From: Thiobacillus sp. UBA3361
Lineage (GTDB): Bacteria > Pseudomonadota > Gammaproteobacteria > Burkholderiales > Thiobacillaceae
Assembly: GCA_002360535.1 (NCBI GenBank)
Contig: DEQR01000079.1
Span: 56,517-120,516 of the forward strand
DNA length: 64,000 nucleotides
Reading direction: 5' to 3'
Under the pieces are notes generated by a model, which had not been told where the DNA came from, did no database searches, and saw only the letters and a program-made list of their open reading frames with translations. Positions 10,243-18,632 of the stretch are shown piece after piece (position 1 is the first letter of the stretch; each line of letters opens with the position of its first letter). The position numbers were made by a program, and so were the translations under genes.

Positions 10243-11275
10243 GGCTGTCGGTGTGCTCCGCCGCCGGCGGCATCAGTTTCAGGGGCAGTACAATTTGCAC
10301 GAAGAATTCGCCGCCCGCCACATGGGTGGTGAGCCGCGCCTCGGCGTCGAAATGCAGGGCCAGGCGCTCGCGGATGTTGGACAGGGCCATGCGGTTGCCG
10401 CTGCGATGGCCGGCGGCGCTGCGCACCGGGTTGCGCACCACGATGTTCAGACGTTTGTCCAGGATGAAGACGTCCACCCGCACGTCGCCTCCCGCCGGGT
10501 GAGGCTCCACGCCATGATAGATGGCGTTTTCCAGCAGCGGCTGCAGGACCAGCGGCGGCAGCATGGCGTCGGCCGCCGCCGGGTCCACCTTCCAGGCTAC
10601 CCGCAGCCGTTCGCCCAGGCGCATTTCCTCCACCTGGACATAGGACCGGGCCAGTTCCAGTTCCCTTTGCAGGGGCGACAACTCCCGGTTGTCAGCCATC
10701 AGCACCCGGAACAGGTCGGCCAGGTTTTCCAGCACCGTTTCGGCCCGGCGCGGATCGCCGCGCATCAGGCCGAGCACCGTGTTCAGACTGTTGAACAAAA
10801 AATGCGGGCGGATACGCGCCTGCAGGGCCTGCAAGCGCGCCTCGGACAAGGCCGGGGAGAGCAGCCGGTGGCGCCAGTTGAAATACAGCAGCATGGCGCC
10901 GCTCGCCGACGCCGCCAGCAGGGCGGCGTGCAACAACTGACCGAAGGCCGCCGGCTCGCGCTGGGTGGCCAGCCCCCAGCGCCACGCCGCCGCCGTGCCC
11001 ATGCCCAGCAGCACGATGAACAGGCCGCCGCGGGCGAAGCTCAGACGCGCCAGCCAGGGCGACAGTGCGAACAGCAGCAGCAGGGTCAGCAGCAGGGGCG
11101 GCACCACCAGACCCGCATGGTCGGCAAAATCCAGGAAGGCCGCCTGCACACCGTCGGTGCGCGCCAGGGCGGCCAGCAGGGCCAGGGCCTGCACACCGAC
11201 GGCCGCGCGCAGCAGCACCCCCAGGTTACGGAAGTCGGGCAGCGGGATGGACGGGCGGTTTGGCATAATCGCCAT
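10217..11275 (-). CDS. algZ: LytS/AlgZ-type membrane histidine kinase
   Basis: Four or five hydrophobic segments occupy residues 15-140. They are followed by the His_kinase phosphoacceptor motif RIRPHFLFNSLNTVLGL and an atypical HATPase domain (PPLVLQPLLENAIYHGVEP, SNIRERLALHF). There is no separate periplasmic sensor domain. The 352-residue length fits FimS/AlgZ. A second in-frame ATG at 11266 gives MPNRPS and cannot be excluded. It is divergent from argH with a 78-bp gap. Confidence 0.92.
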   Translation of the reverse strand: MAIMPNRPSIPLPDFRNLGVLLRAAVGVQALALLAALARTDGVQAAFLDFADHAGLVVPPLLLTLLLLFALSPWLARLSFARGGLFIVLLGMGTAAAWRWGLATQREPAAFGQLLHAALLAASASGAMLLYFNWRHRLLSPALSEARLQALQARIRPHFLFNSLNTVLGLMRGDPRRAETVLENLADLFRVLMADNRELSPLQRELELARSYVQVEEMRLGERLRVAWKVDPAAADAMLPPLVLQPLLENAIYHGVEPHPAGGDVRVDVFILDKRLNIVVRNPVRSAAGHRSGNRMALSNIRERLALHFDAEARLTTHVAGGEFFVQIVLPLKLMPPAAEHTDSHAEDIDRR

Positions 11276-11353
11276 ATTAGCCGTCCGGCCGATCCGGGCG
11301 TAATGTCAACCCTAGCCACCTCCGAGCTCATTCCGAACCACCACGGGTCGCCC

Positions 11354-12748
11354 ATGACTGATTCCTCCCCTTCCGCCACCTGGTCCGGCCGTTTCGACGA
11401 GCCGGTCTCCGAGCTGGTCAAGCGCTACACCGCCTCCATCCCCTTCGACTGGCGCCTGGCCCGCTTCGACATCCAGGGCTCGCTGGCGCATGCGCGCATG
11501 CTCCGGCACGTGGGCATCCTGAGCGCCGAGGACCTGGCGGCGATCGAGAAGGGGCTGGCCTTCATCCAGGCCGAGATCGATGCCGGGCGCTTCGAGTGGC
11601 AACTGGATCAGGAAGACATCCACTTCAACATCGAGCGCCGCCTGTCCCAGCCGGACCTGGCCGGCGAGGCGGGCAAGCGGCTGCACACGGGTCGTTCCCG
11701 CAACGACCAGGTGGCCACCGACATCCGCCTCTGGCTGCGCGACGTCATCGACCGCCTGCAGATCCTGTTGGCGAACGCGCGACGCGCGCTGCTGGACCAG
11801 GCGGAGCGGCACGCCGACACGGTCATGCCCGGCTTCACCCACCTGCAGGCCGCCCAACCGGTGACCTTCGGCCACCACCTGATGGCCTGGCAGGAGATGC
11901 TGGCGCGGGACACGGAACGCCTGGCCGACTGCCGCAGGCGCGCCAACCGCCTGCCCCTGGGTGCGGCGGCCCTGGCCGGCACCAGCTTCGCCATCGACCG
12001 CGAGTTCGTGATGCGTGAGCTGGGCTTCGAGGGCCTGTGCGAAAACTCGCTGGACGCGGTCTCGGATCGCGACTTTGCCATCGAATTCCTGGCCGCCGGG
12101 GCGCTGATCATGACCCATCTGTCCCGCATGTCGGAGGAAATGGTGTTGTGGATGACGCCGCGCTTCGGCTTCATCGACCTGCCCGACCGTTTCTGTACCG
12201 GCTCCAGCATCATGCCCCAGAAGAAGAACCCGGATGTACCCGAACTCATGCGCGGCAAGACGGGGCGCATGAATGGCCATCTCGTCGCCCTGCTGACCCT
12301 GATGAAAGGGCAGCCGCTGGCCTACAACAAGGACAACCAGGAGGACAAGGAGCCGCTGTTCGACGCCGCCGATACCCTGCTCGACAGCCTGACCCTTTTC
12401 GCCGAACTGGTGCCGGGCATCCGCGTGCAGGCGGAGGCCATGCGCCGGGCCGCTGTGGAGGGTTTCGCCACCGCCACCGATCTGGCCGACTACCTGGTGC
12501 GCAAGGGCCTGCCCTTCCGCGAGGCGCATGAAGCCGTGGCGCGTGCGGTGCGCGCCGCCGAGGGCAAGGGCTGCGATCTGTCCGATCTGGACTTGGAGGC
12601 GCTGCGTGCCTTCTCGCCACTCATCGGCGCGGATGTTTACCAGGTTCTGACTCTGGAAGGTTCGCTGTCGGCCCGAGACCATCGTGGCGGCACGGCGCCT
12701 ACCCAGGTGCGCGCGGCCATCGCCCGCGTGCGCCAGTCCCTGGGCTGA
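11354..12748 (+). CDS. argH: Argininosuccinate lyase
   Basis: Last step of arginine synthesis: cleaves argininosuccinate to arginine and fumarate. The 464 residues match the family (about 460). The signature GSSIMPQKKN (283-292) contains the catalytic Ser loop; HTGRSRNDQVATD (111-123) and TFGHHLMAWQ are also present. The ATG at 11354 starts the conserved WSGRF region with a short leader; an upstream in-frame ATG at 11303 would add 17 residues. The stop shares TGATCA with the opposing gene. Confidence 0.97.
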   Translation: MTDSSPSATWSGRFDEPVSELVKRYTASIPFDWRLARFDIQGSLAHARMLRHVGILSAEDLAAIEKGLAFIQAEIDAGRFEWQLDQEDIHFNIERRLSQPDLAGEAGKRLHTGRSRNDQVATDIRLWLRDVIDRLQILLANARRALLDQAERHADTVMPGFTHLQAAQPVTFGHHLMAWQEMLARDTERLADCRRRANRLPLGAAALAGTSFAIDREFVMRELGFEGLCENSLDAVSDRDFAIEFLAAGALIMTHLSRMSEEMVLWMTPRFGFIDLPDRFCTGSSIMPQKKNPDVPELMRGKTGRMNGHLVALLTLMKGQPLAYNKDNQEDKEPLFDAADTLLDSLTLFAELVPGIRVQAEAMRRAAVEGFATATDLADYLVRKGLPFREAHEAVARAVRAAEGKGCDLSDLDLEALRAFSPLIGADVYQVLTLEGSLSARDHRGGTAPTQVRAAIARVRQSLG

Positions 12749-13246
12749 TCAGTCCACCAGACAGGCGGCGCTGCCCGCCGTGCCGCCGCCGTAGATCTGG
12801 ATCAACAGCTTGCGCAGGGCTGCATGCCGGTCATGCAGGTCGCGCGCAAGCTGGTTGGCGAGGACGAACTGGAAGCGACAGCCGATCTCGGAATCCGGCT
12901 GATACAGGAGCATATAGGCGGAGAAGGGCAGGCTGGCCACCCGCACCGGCCCGTCGGCCACGCAACTGGCCGCCGCCGGCTTACCGTCGGACAGGGACAG
13001 CAGACCGAAAACATCGCCGGGCTTGAGGTTCTTGAGCGTGTAGTAGCGCTCGTTGCGCCCATAGTGGCAGACCTTCACCACCCCCTCCAGCAACAGGAAC
13101 ATGTCGCGGGAGAGCTTGTCCTGATAGACGAACACGTGGCCGGAGGGGAAATCGTCCACCCGCATGGCTGAGGCGATGTGTTCCAGGTCGGTGCCGCTCA
13201 GGTAATTGAAGCCGGGCAGGCCATGCAGGAAGTGCTTGAGGATCAT
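12749..13246 (-). CDS. Stand-alone cyclic-nucleotide-binding (cNMP) domain protein
   Basis: A 165-residue protein consisting of a single Crp-type beta-roll (FVYQDKLSRDMFLLLEGVVK, NLKPGDVFGLLSL) and a following helix. No helix-turn-helix is recognisable, so it is not an ordinary Crp/Fnr regulator. The phosphate-binding cassette is weak (LLSLSDGKPAAASC instead of GE-x-A-L-x3-PR-A-A), so cAMP binding is doubtful. It overlaps the upstream cNMP gene by 4 bases, and the two are probably co-translated and may form a complex. Confidence 0.78.
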   Translation of the reverse strand: MILKHFLHGLPGFNYLSGTDLEHIASAMRVDDFPSGHVFVYQDKLSRDMFLLLEGVVKVCHYGRNERYYTLKNLKPGDVFGLLSLSDGKPAAASCVADGPVRVASLPFSAYMLLYQPDSEIGCRFQFVLANQLARDLHDRHAALRKLLIQIYGGGTAGSAACLVD

Positions 13247-13809
13247 GACGGCCTCCGATGGATGCCCAGCAGGCTTTTCAGGTACTGCAACGCACCGTTG
13301 TGCGGGGGATGCAGCACCTCCTCCGGCGCCGACAGGTTGCCCATGAACTGCAGATTGCCCTCCGGGTCCAGAACCGGGTCGTTGGCCGATGCGCGCAGGC
13401 GATGGATGAGCATGCCGATCAGCACATGCGCCAACCGGCAGGCACTGGCGGGCGCCACCTGGATCATGGTCTCGAAATCGGCGTAGGCGAGCTTGAGCAA
13501 CTGGCAGTCGGCGGAGGCCGTCACAGTGGTGGACGCGACCTTGCTGCCACTGAAGAGGGCCACCTCGCCGATCCAGTTGCCCGGACCCATCTCGCCCAAC
13601 TGAATGCAATGGCCGGGGATCTCCACGCTCAGGAATACCTCGCCCTGCAGGACCAAGTACAACGCTTCAATGGGCGCTTGGTCGCGCACCAGCACCTCAT
13701 CCTTGGCCAAGTCGAACGCCTCGGCGTATTCGACGATCACCGTCGCGTGCTCCACGCCCAACTGATCCACCAGTTCCGGCAGGTGATCGAACAATACCTT
13801 GTCATCCAT
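13243..13809 (-). CDS. Cyclic-nucleotide-binding domain protein, partner of the downstream gene
   Basis: A 188-residue protein with a Crp-like beta-roll (LVRDQAPIEALYLVLQGEVF, GEMGPGNWIGEVALFSG). The phosphate-binding cassette GEVALFSGSKVASTTV is closer to the consensus than in its neighbour. A C-terminal helix follows, then a tail that includes LDPEGNLQFMGNLSAPEE. There is no DNA-binding domain. A TATAAA element on this strand (13848-13853) is a possible -10 box 39 bases upstream of the start, but no good -35 pairs with it. Function unknown. Confidence 0.78.
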   Translation of the reverse strand: MDDKVLFDHLPELVDQLGVEHATVIVEYAEAFDLAKDEVLVRDQAPIEALYLVLQGEVFLSVEIPGHCIQLGEMGPGNWIGEVALFSGSKVASTTVTASADCQLLKLAYADFETMIQVAPASACRLAHVLIGMLIHRLRASANDPVLDPEGNLQFMGNLSAPEEVLHPPHNGALQYLKSLLGIHRRPS

Positions 13810-13871
13810 GCCTTCCGCCTCTCCGGATACCCCGATACCGTAATTTATTTATAGCGGATCGCCACAAGGCA

Positions 13872-14195
13872 TTAGGTCAGTCGCACGACCTCGCCCGACT
13901 GCTCTGTCAACATCCGCCCCAGGGCGGCGAACAGCTCCTCTCCGCCCCGGGTATCCCGCCAGGCCTCGCCATCCCAGCGGTAGTGAAAGCCACCGGAACG
14001 GGCCGCCACCCAGATTTCCTGCACCGCGGCCTGCTTGTTGACGATGACTTGCGAGCCATCCGGGCATTCGATCTGCAACACACCGCCGGCCGCCAACTCG
14101 TAGTCCAGATCGCCGCCGGCTCCGTCCAATGCATCTTCCAAGCGCTGCATGGCCGCCTCGGCCAAGCGCTGATAGTCACTGTCTTGCATGTTCAT
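13872..14195 (-). CDS. cyaY: Frataxin-like iron donor CyaY
   Basis: A 107-residue protein, the usual CyaY length (E. coli 106). It binds iron and modulates IscS-dependent Fe-S cluster assembly. The acidic helix 1 (EAAMQRLEDALDGAGGDLDYE) and the beta-sheet motif FHYRWDGEAWRDTRGGEELF are typical. Start is the first ATG of MNMQDSDY. It is divergent from lptM-lysA with a 44-bp gap, a widely conserved arrangement. Confidence 0.93.
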   Translation of the reverse strand: MNMQDSDYQRLAEAAMQRLEDALDGAGGDLDYELAAGGVLQIECPDGSQVIVNKQAAVQEIWVAARSGGFHYRWDGEAWRDTRGGEELFAALGRMLTEQSGEVVRLT

Positions 14196-14239
14196 GCCCC
14201 ATGATAGACTTGGTCGCTCCATTCTATCCGTACACCCGC

Positions 14240-14362
14240 ATGCGCCCGGCCCTTCTGCTCGTCGTCCTGATGCTGTTCGTCGCCGGATGCGGCAAAAAAG
14301 GCAACCTGTACCTGCCCGACCCGCCGGCCGCTCCGCAAAGCATTCAGCCAGCCGCGCGTTAA
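14240..14362 (+). CDS. lptM: LptM-like small lipoprotein
   Basis: A 40-residue lipoprotein. The signal peptide MRPALLLVVLMLFVAGC ends in a lipobox (VAGC), followed by GKKGNLYLPDPPA. The C-G-x-K-G-x-L-x-x-P pattern is that of LptM (YifL), which assists maturation of the LPS translocon LptDE. In E. coli it also sits between cyaY and a lysine-pathway gene. The ATG at 14240 is chosen because it opens the signal peptide; an in-frame ATG at 14201 would put 13 extra residues before it. Confidence 0.88.
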   Translation: MRPALLLVVLMLFVAGCGKKGNLYLPDPPAAPQSIQPAAR

Positions 14363-14388
14363 GTGCGCGCCACGCCGCGATTCTTCCC

Positions 14389-15633
14389 ATGACCCCATTC
14401 ACCCGCATCAACGGGCGCCTGATGTGCGAGGAGGCCCCCTTGGACGAGTTGGCGCGCGAGTTCGGCACGCCCCTCTACGTCTATTCCCGCGCTGCCCTGG
14501 AAGCGGCCTTCCTGGCCTACCGGGCGGCCCTGGAGAGTTGCGATCATCTGATCTGCTACGCGGTGAAGGCCAATTCCAACCTGGCCATTCTCAGCCTGTT
14601 CGCCCGCCTCGGCGCAGGTTTCGATATCGTTTCCGGCGGCGAACTCAAACGGGTGCTGGCGGCAGGCGGCGACCCATCCAAGGTGGTGTTTTCGGGCGTG
14701 GGCAAAAGCACTGTGGAAATGCGCATGGCCCTGGAGGCAGGCATCCTGTGCTTCAACGTGGAATCGGAAAGCGAACTGCTGCACCTGAATCGCGTGGCCG
14801 GCGAACTGGGTAAGCCGGCACCGGTATCCCTGCGCGTCAATCCCGATGTGGACGCGCGCACCCATCCTTACATCTCCACCGGTCTGCGCGAGAACAAGTT
14901 CGGCATCGCCCACGACGAAGTGGAGCGCCTTTATCTGCTGACGGAAACGCTGCCCCATTTGCGCATCGAGGGCATCGACTGCCATATCGGTTCTCAGCTC
15001 ACGGATACCGCGCCCTACGCGGAGGCCTTGGACAAGCTGTTGCACCTGGTGGACCGGCTGGAATCGCATGGCATCCGCCTTTGCCACATCGACGTAGGAG
15101 GCGGTCTGGGCGTGCGCTACAAGGACGAAATACCGCCCTCCACCATGGAATATGCCGCCGTCCTGCGCAACGCCATGCATGGGCGGCAACAACGGCTGCT
15201 CATCGAACCCGGTCGCTCGCTGGTCGCCAACGGCGCGGCGCTTCTGACCCGCGTCGAATACCTCAAACACGGCGAGGCCAGGGATTTCGCCATTGTCGAT
15301 GCCGCCATGAATGATCTCATGCGCCCGGCCCTCTACGACGCTTGGCACGACGTGCTTCCCGTCCTGGAACGGAATGGCAAACCATGCGCATACGACATCG
15401 TCGGCCCCATCTGCGAAAGCGGCGACTTTCTGGCCCGCGGCCGCAGCCTCTCGCTGCAGGAAGGCGACCTGCTTGCCATCCTTTCCGCCGGCGCCTACGG
15501 CATGAGCATGAGTTCCAACTACAACACCCGTCCACGGGCCGCTGAAGTCATGATTGACGGGGCTTCCGGCCGATTGATCAGAGAGCGGGAAAGCATCGAA
15601 TCCCTCTACGCCGGTGAGCACCTGTTGCCGTAA
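14389..15633 (+). CDS. lysA: Diaminopimelate decarboxylase
   Basis: PLP-dependent decarboxylation of meso-diaminopimelate to lysine. In 414 residues it has the PLP lysine (Lys60 in CYAVKANSN), the glycine loop HIDVGGGLGVRY, and the substrate loop GPICESGDFLA containing the catalytic Cys and Glu. It is fold-type III with an N-terminal TIM barrel. It starts 26 bases after lptM, so the two are probably co-transcribed. Confidence 0.97.
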   Translation: MTPFTRINGRLMCEEAPLDELAREFGTPLYVYSRAALEAAFLAYRAALESCDHLICYAVKANSNLAILSLFARLGAGFDIVSGGELKRVLAAGGDPSKVVFSGVGKSTVEMRMALEAGILCFNVESESELLHLNRVAGELGKPAPVSLRVNPDVDARTHPYISTGLRENKFGIAHDEVERLYLLTETLPHLRIEGIDCHIGSQLTDTAPYAEALDKLLHLVDRLESHGIRLCHIDVGGGLGVRYKDEIPPSTMEYAAVLRNAMHGRQQRLLIEPGRSLVANGAALLTRVEYLKHGEARDFAIVDAAMNDLMRPALYDAWHDVLPVLERNGKPCAYDIVGPICESGDFLARGRSLSLQEGDLLAILSAGAYGMSMSSNYNTRPRAAEVMIDGASGRLIRERESIESLYAGEHLLP

Positions 15634-15731
15634 CGCCACGTTTTTAGGGCCTTGGCGGGCAGAATACGGCCTGCAAGTCGCATAAAGTCTTGCTGCAAGG
15701 TGTTTTTTTTGAACTAGAATGGCGTCAGCGC

Positions 15732-15760
15732 TTGACATGCGCGGAAACGCTTGATGTACA
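15732..15760 (+). promoter_or_regulatory. Putative sigma-70 promoter of the H1-like gene
   Basis: A perfect -35 TTGACA (15732-15737) with a 17-base spacer to a weaker -10 TGTACA (15755-15760), 43 bases before the start codon. A run of eight T (15703-15710) upstream could mark the end of the lysA transcript or act as an AT-rich upstream element. Confidence 0.55.
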
Positions 15761-15803
15761 AGGCTTTCCAGCCTTCAGATCAACACTGCCAAAGGAGTAC
15801 TCG

Positions 15804-16376
15804 ATGCCTGCAGCCAAGTCCACCACCAAGGCGAAAGCCGCTACCAAAAAAGCCGCTCCTGAGGCCGCTGTAACGGCCGCAGCGACGGCACCCGCCGCCA
15901 AGAAGACCGCGGCGGCGAAGAAACCGGCCACAGTAAAATCCGCCAGCGCCTCCAAGTCCGCAGCAAAACAATCCGCCGCACCCAAGAAATCCACAGCAGC
16001 CAAGGCCGCCAAACCGGCCGTAAAGAAGGCGGCACCGGCCAAGGCCGCAGCCAAGCCCGCTGCAAGTACGAAACCGGCCGTGAAGAAAGCTGCTGCCAGC
16101 AGTACCGCAAAGCCTGCTGCCGCCAAGAAAGCCGCGCCCGCCAAGGCCGCAGCCAACAAGGCGGCACCGGCCAAGGCCGCAGCCAAGCCCGCTGCAAGCG
16201 CCAAACCGGCAGCAAAGAAGACAACCGCCGCCAAGGCCGCGCCCGCGAAAGCCGCCGCAAAGCCTGCGGCCAAGAAGCCGGCTGCGACCGCCAAGAAAGC
16301 GGTCCCCGCGAAAGCTGCCACAAAACCTGCGGCGAAAAAGGCTGCTCCCAAGAAGGCGGCCAGCAAGGCAGCCTGA
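15804..16376 (+). CDS. Histone H1-like Ala/Lys/Pro-rich DNA-binding protein
   Basis: A 190-residue, very basic low-complexity protein made almost entirely of Ala, Lys and Pro with some Ser and Thr. Imperfect AAKPAAKKAAPAKA-type repeats run through its whole length. Such proteins resemble the C-terminal tail of eukaryotic H1 and the AlgP/BpH1 family and are thought to bind and condense DNA. The start follows AAAGGAG. It is a single-gene unit with its own promoter and a strong terminator. Repeat copy number in such genes varies between strains. Confidence 0.88.
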   Translation: MPAAKSTTKAKAATKKAAPEAAVTAAATAPAAKKTAAAKKPATVKSASASKSAAKQSAAPKKSTAAKAAKPAVKKAAPAKAAAKPAASTKPAVKKAAASSTAKPAAAKKAAPAKAAANKAAPAKAAAKPAASAKPAAKKTTAAKAAPAKAAAKPAAKKPAATAKKAVPAKAATKPAAKKAAPKKAASKAA

Positions 16377-16391
16377 CCCTGAAGCAATATG

Positions 16392-16419
16392 AAAAAGGCG
16401 GGCTACGGCCCGCCTTTTT
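16392..16419 (+). terminator. Rho-independent terminator of the H1-like gene
   Basis: A perfect inverted repeat: AAAAAGGCGGGC (16392-16403) with GCCCGCCTTTTT (16408-16419) around a 4-base TACG loop. The A/T arms make it able to work in both directions. Confidence 0.93.
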
Positions 16420-16793
16420 CAGGTAACGGACGCCCAGGAAAGGGCCGCCACCGCGGCGCCGCTCTTGCCCTACTCCCAACGCGCCTGCCGTTCCCTCCCG
16501 CAGGGGGGATATCTTCCGGTGAAAACACACCGATCCGGGACCTACGCCAGAGGCGTGCACTTCAGGGCCGGGAAATGCCAAAGGACTCTGGATAATTCCG
16601 GCACGCCACCCGAAGCGGTGTCGAGAATATGACATGGATGTCGAAGACCCGGCGTCAATTGCCCCTGCTGGCCACATGATTTTGTCATAACTCCCTGCTC
16701 CCAAAAGCCCGCCACAGGGCCGCGTGCGTTCTTTCGCTGGCATGTTTCGTGCTTTTATTCATATGCTGATACCAGTGGCGAAAGGGAGAACCG
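16420..16793. other. 374-bp intergenic stretch
   Basis: No convincing gene was found; short open frames here lack ribosome sites and family features. The only recognised signal is the sigma-54-like site near its right end. Confidence 0.6.
16738..16752 (+). promoter_or_regulatory. Candidate sigma-54 promoter
   Basis: TGG(16738-16740)-10 bases-GC(16751-16752) reads TGGCATGTTTCGTGC. It matches the sigma-54 pattern TGGCACG-N4-TTGC at most positions, with exact GG-to-GC spacing. The expected transcript would start near 16764, 30 bases before the 84-residue gene. No activator binding site was identified. Confidence 0.5.
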
Positions 16794-17048
16794 ATGAACA
16801 CCCCCAAGGTGAACCAAGTGAAAGTCAACCTCACCAGCAGCAATGACGGCCTGGAGTGCGTATCCCTCAATATCAACGGCCATGATGAAGTCCTTACCGT
16901 ATGTCTCACACCCAGCCAGGCTCGCGCCCTGGCCACTGACCTGATTACCGCGGTGAACCGCGCCGAGGTCAAAGCCAACCTCAAGTTCAGCCCGAACATG
17001 TGGCGTCGGGGCAGCGAGCAGCCGGCACGTCTCGCGGTGAGTGGATGA
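16794..17048 (+). CDS. Uncharacterised 84-residue protein
   Basis: Not recognised. It is a soluble small protein with a strong ribosome site (GGGAG 7 bases before ATG). The N-terminal half is predicted to be beta-rich (VKVNLTSSNDGLECVSLNI), followed by one amphipathic helix (LTPSQARALATDLITAVNRA) and a basic tail. There are two cysteines and no signal peptide. It is a monocistronic unit between a sigma-54-like site and a strong terminator, which argues that it is a real, regulated gene. Confidence 0.7.
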   Translation: MNTPKVNQVKVNLTSSNDGLECVSLNINGHDEVLTVCLTPSQARALATDLITAVNRAEVKANLKFSPNMWRRGSEQPARLAVSG

Positions 17049-17072
17049 AGTAGCTCATGGTAATATTCATGC

Positions 17073-17098
17073 AGCCGACCGGATGGTCGGCTTTTTTT
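17073..17098 (+). terminator. Rho-independent terminator
   Basis: Stem AGCCGACC (17073-17080) with GGTCGGCT (17085-17092), 4-base loop, followed by a T-run to 17098. Ends the 84-residue gene. Confidence 0.93.
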
Positions 17099-17180
17099 AT
17101 CCCCTGATGCGTTGCCCGACACATGTTGTCTCGCGGCGCAAAGCTGGGGGTTCGCAATGTACCGATACGGAGCAGGAACC

Positions 17181-17549
17181 ATGGCGCTCATCGAACTCAA
17201 CGACCAAAACTTCGAGCACACCATCCTTGAAAACGACTTTGTGATCATCGACTTCTGGGCTCCCTGGTGCGGCCCCTGCCGGGGTTTTGCGCCGGTGTTC
17301 GAGGCGGCCGCCGATAAGCATCCGGATATTACCTTTGCCAAGGTCAACACCGAGGAGCAACAAGCCTTGGCCGGCCATTTCCAGATCCGTTCCATCCCCA
17401 CGCTGATGATCTTCCGCGAAAAGGTCATCATCTATTCTCAGCCCGGTGCTCTGCCTAGCGGCGCTTTCGATGATTTGATCGACCGCGCCCGCGCGGTGGA
17501 CATGGCCAAGGTGCATGCCGACGTGGCCGCGCAGAGCCAGAACGGCTGA
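17181..17549 (+). CDS. Thioredoxin-family protein with WCGPC
   Basis: A 122-residue cytoplasmic thioredoxin fold with the classical WCGPC active site (Cys30, Cys33) and cis-Pro in RSIPTLMIF. It differs from the trxA product at 20946 by a longer C-terminus (DDLIDRARAVDMAKVHADVA) and a Phe-rich active-site flank (CRGFAPVF). It is a likely protein disulfide reductase, with redox role inferred. The ATG at 17181 is preceded by AGGA. The stop shares TGATCA with the opposing gene. Confidence 0.9.
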   Translation: MALIELNDQNFEHTILENDFVIIDFWAPWCGPCRGFAPVFEAAADKHPDITFAKVNTEEQQALAGHFQIRSIPTLMIFREKVIIYSQPGALPSGAFDDLIDRARAVDMAKVHADVAAQSQNG

Positions 17550-18632
17550 TCACCCCAACAGTTCGGACAGATACCGGGCCGCGGCCTCTGCGCCATCGGC
17601 TCTCGGCGGCGGCGGCGCGGCCTCGTTCCACAGTGCACGCAGAGGCTCGGCCAGGTCGCCTCTGGCGAGGGTGGCTTCCTCCACGGGTGCGGCGCGGGTG
17701 TGGGCAAGCAGCCAGTCTTCTAGGACGGGGCTCTCGGGCCAGTCCTGCCGGGGCAGATAGAGCACCGGCAAACCATGCATGGCGGCTTCGACGAAGCTGC
17801 CGTAGCCGGGCTTGGTGATCAGGGCATCGCAGGAAGCCAGCAAGTCGATGAAGGACAGGCCGGCGGCGGAAAAAGGCCGCGCGTCCGAGCGCTCCACCCC
17901 CCACTCGTCGGGCACCAGCCAGACAATATCTTCCGCCACCGGCCAATCTTCCATGGGCGGCCGGTAACCGATCCCCCCCATGCCGATGACCACCAACCGT
18001 TGCCCGCCCGTCACTGACAGGCGCCAACGCAGGGAGTCGGCCTGGGCACGGCCCCGTGCGGCTATGGGGGGGATCGCCAGGCGGTTGGGCAGGTCGGCCA
18101 TGGGCATAGCCGGTGCGGGGCGCAGAAATGTCGTCGCCAATCCGTAGGCCGACCGCATCTGCGCCAGCCAGCCGCGCAATTCGGCGTCGCCGCGCAGGTC
18201 CTCGACGAAATAGTGGGCGAAGATGTCCGCCCAGTTCAGCGAGCACATGGCCACCGACGGCAGACCGGCCTTGCTTGCCGCGGCCAGCTGCAGATAGGCG
18301 ACATTGCTGAGTACGGCCCGAACGTCCAGCGATTCCAACAGGCGTGACTCGGCGAGGACACGTCGTTCCCAATCCCCATGGAACTCCCGATACGCCGCCA
18401 GGGTGGCCGGCACATCGACGCGTATGGCATCGCGCATGGGAAAGCCGCAGTCCACGGCCGCGGGCAGATGCTCGAAAGGGGCATGGATGCGGGCCGCCAG
18501 CCGGTCATGGGGCAGGGCCGAGCGGACGATCAGCCGCACATCCGGACGCAGTTCCGTCAGCCGGTTCAGCACCGGCGCCGTCTGGGCCAGGTGGCCGTAG
18601 CCGTGGCGGCTGATGCTGGCCAGCAGACGCAT
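17550..18632 (-). CDS. GT-B-like glycosyltransferase-family protein
   Basis: A 360-residue protein with an N-terminal MRLLASISRHGYGHLAQ nucleotide-sugar fold start, similar to MurG-type and kinase-associated GT-B folds. A C-terminal donor-site-like segment follows (ALITKPGYGSFVEAAMHGLP). Acceptor and donor are unknown. It overlaps the hda stop by one base (TGATG), so the two form an operon, an arrangement with no obvious functional logic. Confidence 0.72.
   Translation of the reverse strand: MRLLASISRHGYGHLAQTAPVLNRLTELRPDVRLIVRSALPHDRLAARIHAPFEHLPAAVDCGFPMRDAIRVDVPATLAAYREFHGDWERRVLAESRLLESLDVRAVLSNVAYLQLAAASKAGLPSVAMCSLNWADIFAHYFVEDLRGDAELRGWLAQMRSAYGLATTFLRPAPAMPMADLPNRLAIPPIAARGRAQADSLRWRLSVTGGQRLVVIGMGGIGYRPPMEDWPVAEDIVWLVPDEWGVERSDARPFSAAGLSFIDLLASCDALITKPGYGSFVEAAMHGLPVLYLPRQDWPESPVLEDWLLAHTRAAPVEEATLARGDLAEPLRALWNEAAPPPPRADGAEAAARYLSELLG

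Noticed and set aside
9944..11353. Upstream extension of the argH frame over the AlgZ/AlgR genes
   Set aside because: The extension lacks homology features and is antisense to two well-supported genes; argH family proteins begin near 11354.
16389..16595. Short 68-codon frame after the H1-like gene
   Set aside because: It starts inside the terminator hairpin, has no ribosome site and no protein-like pattern.
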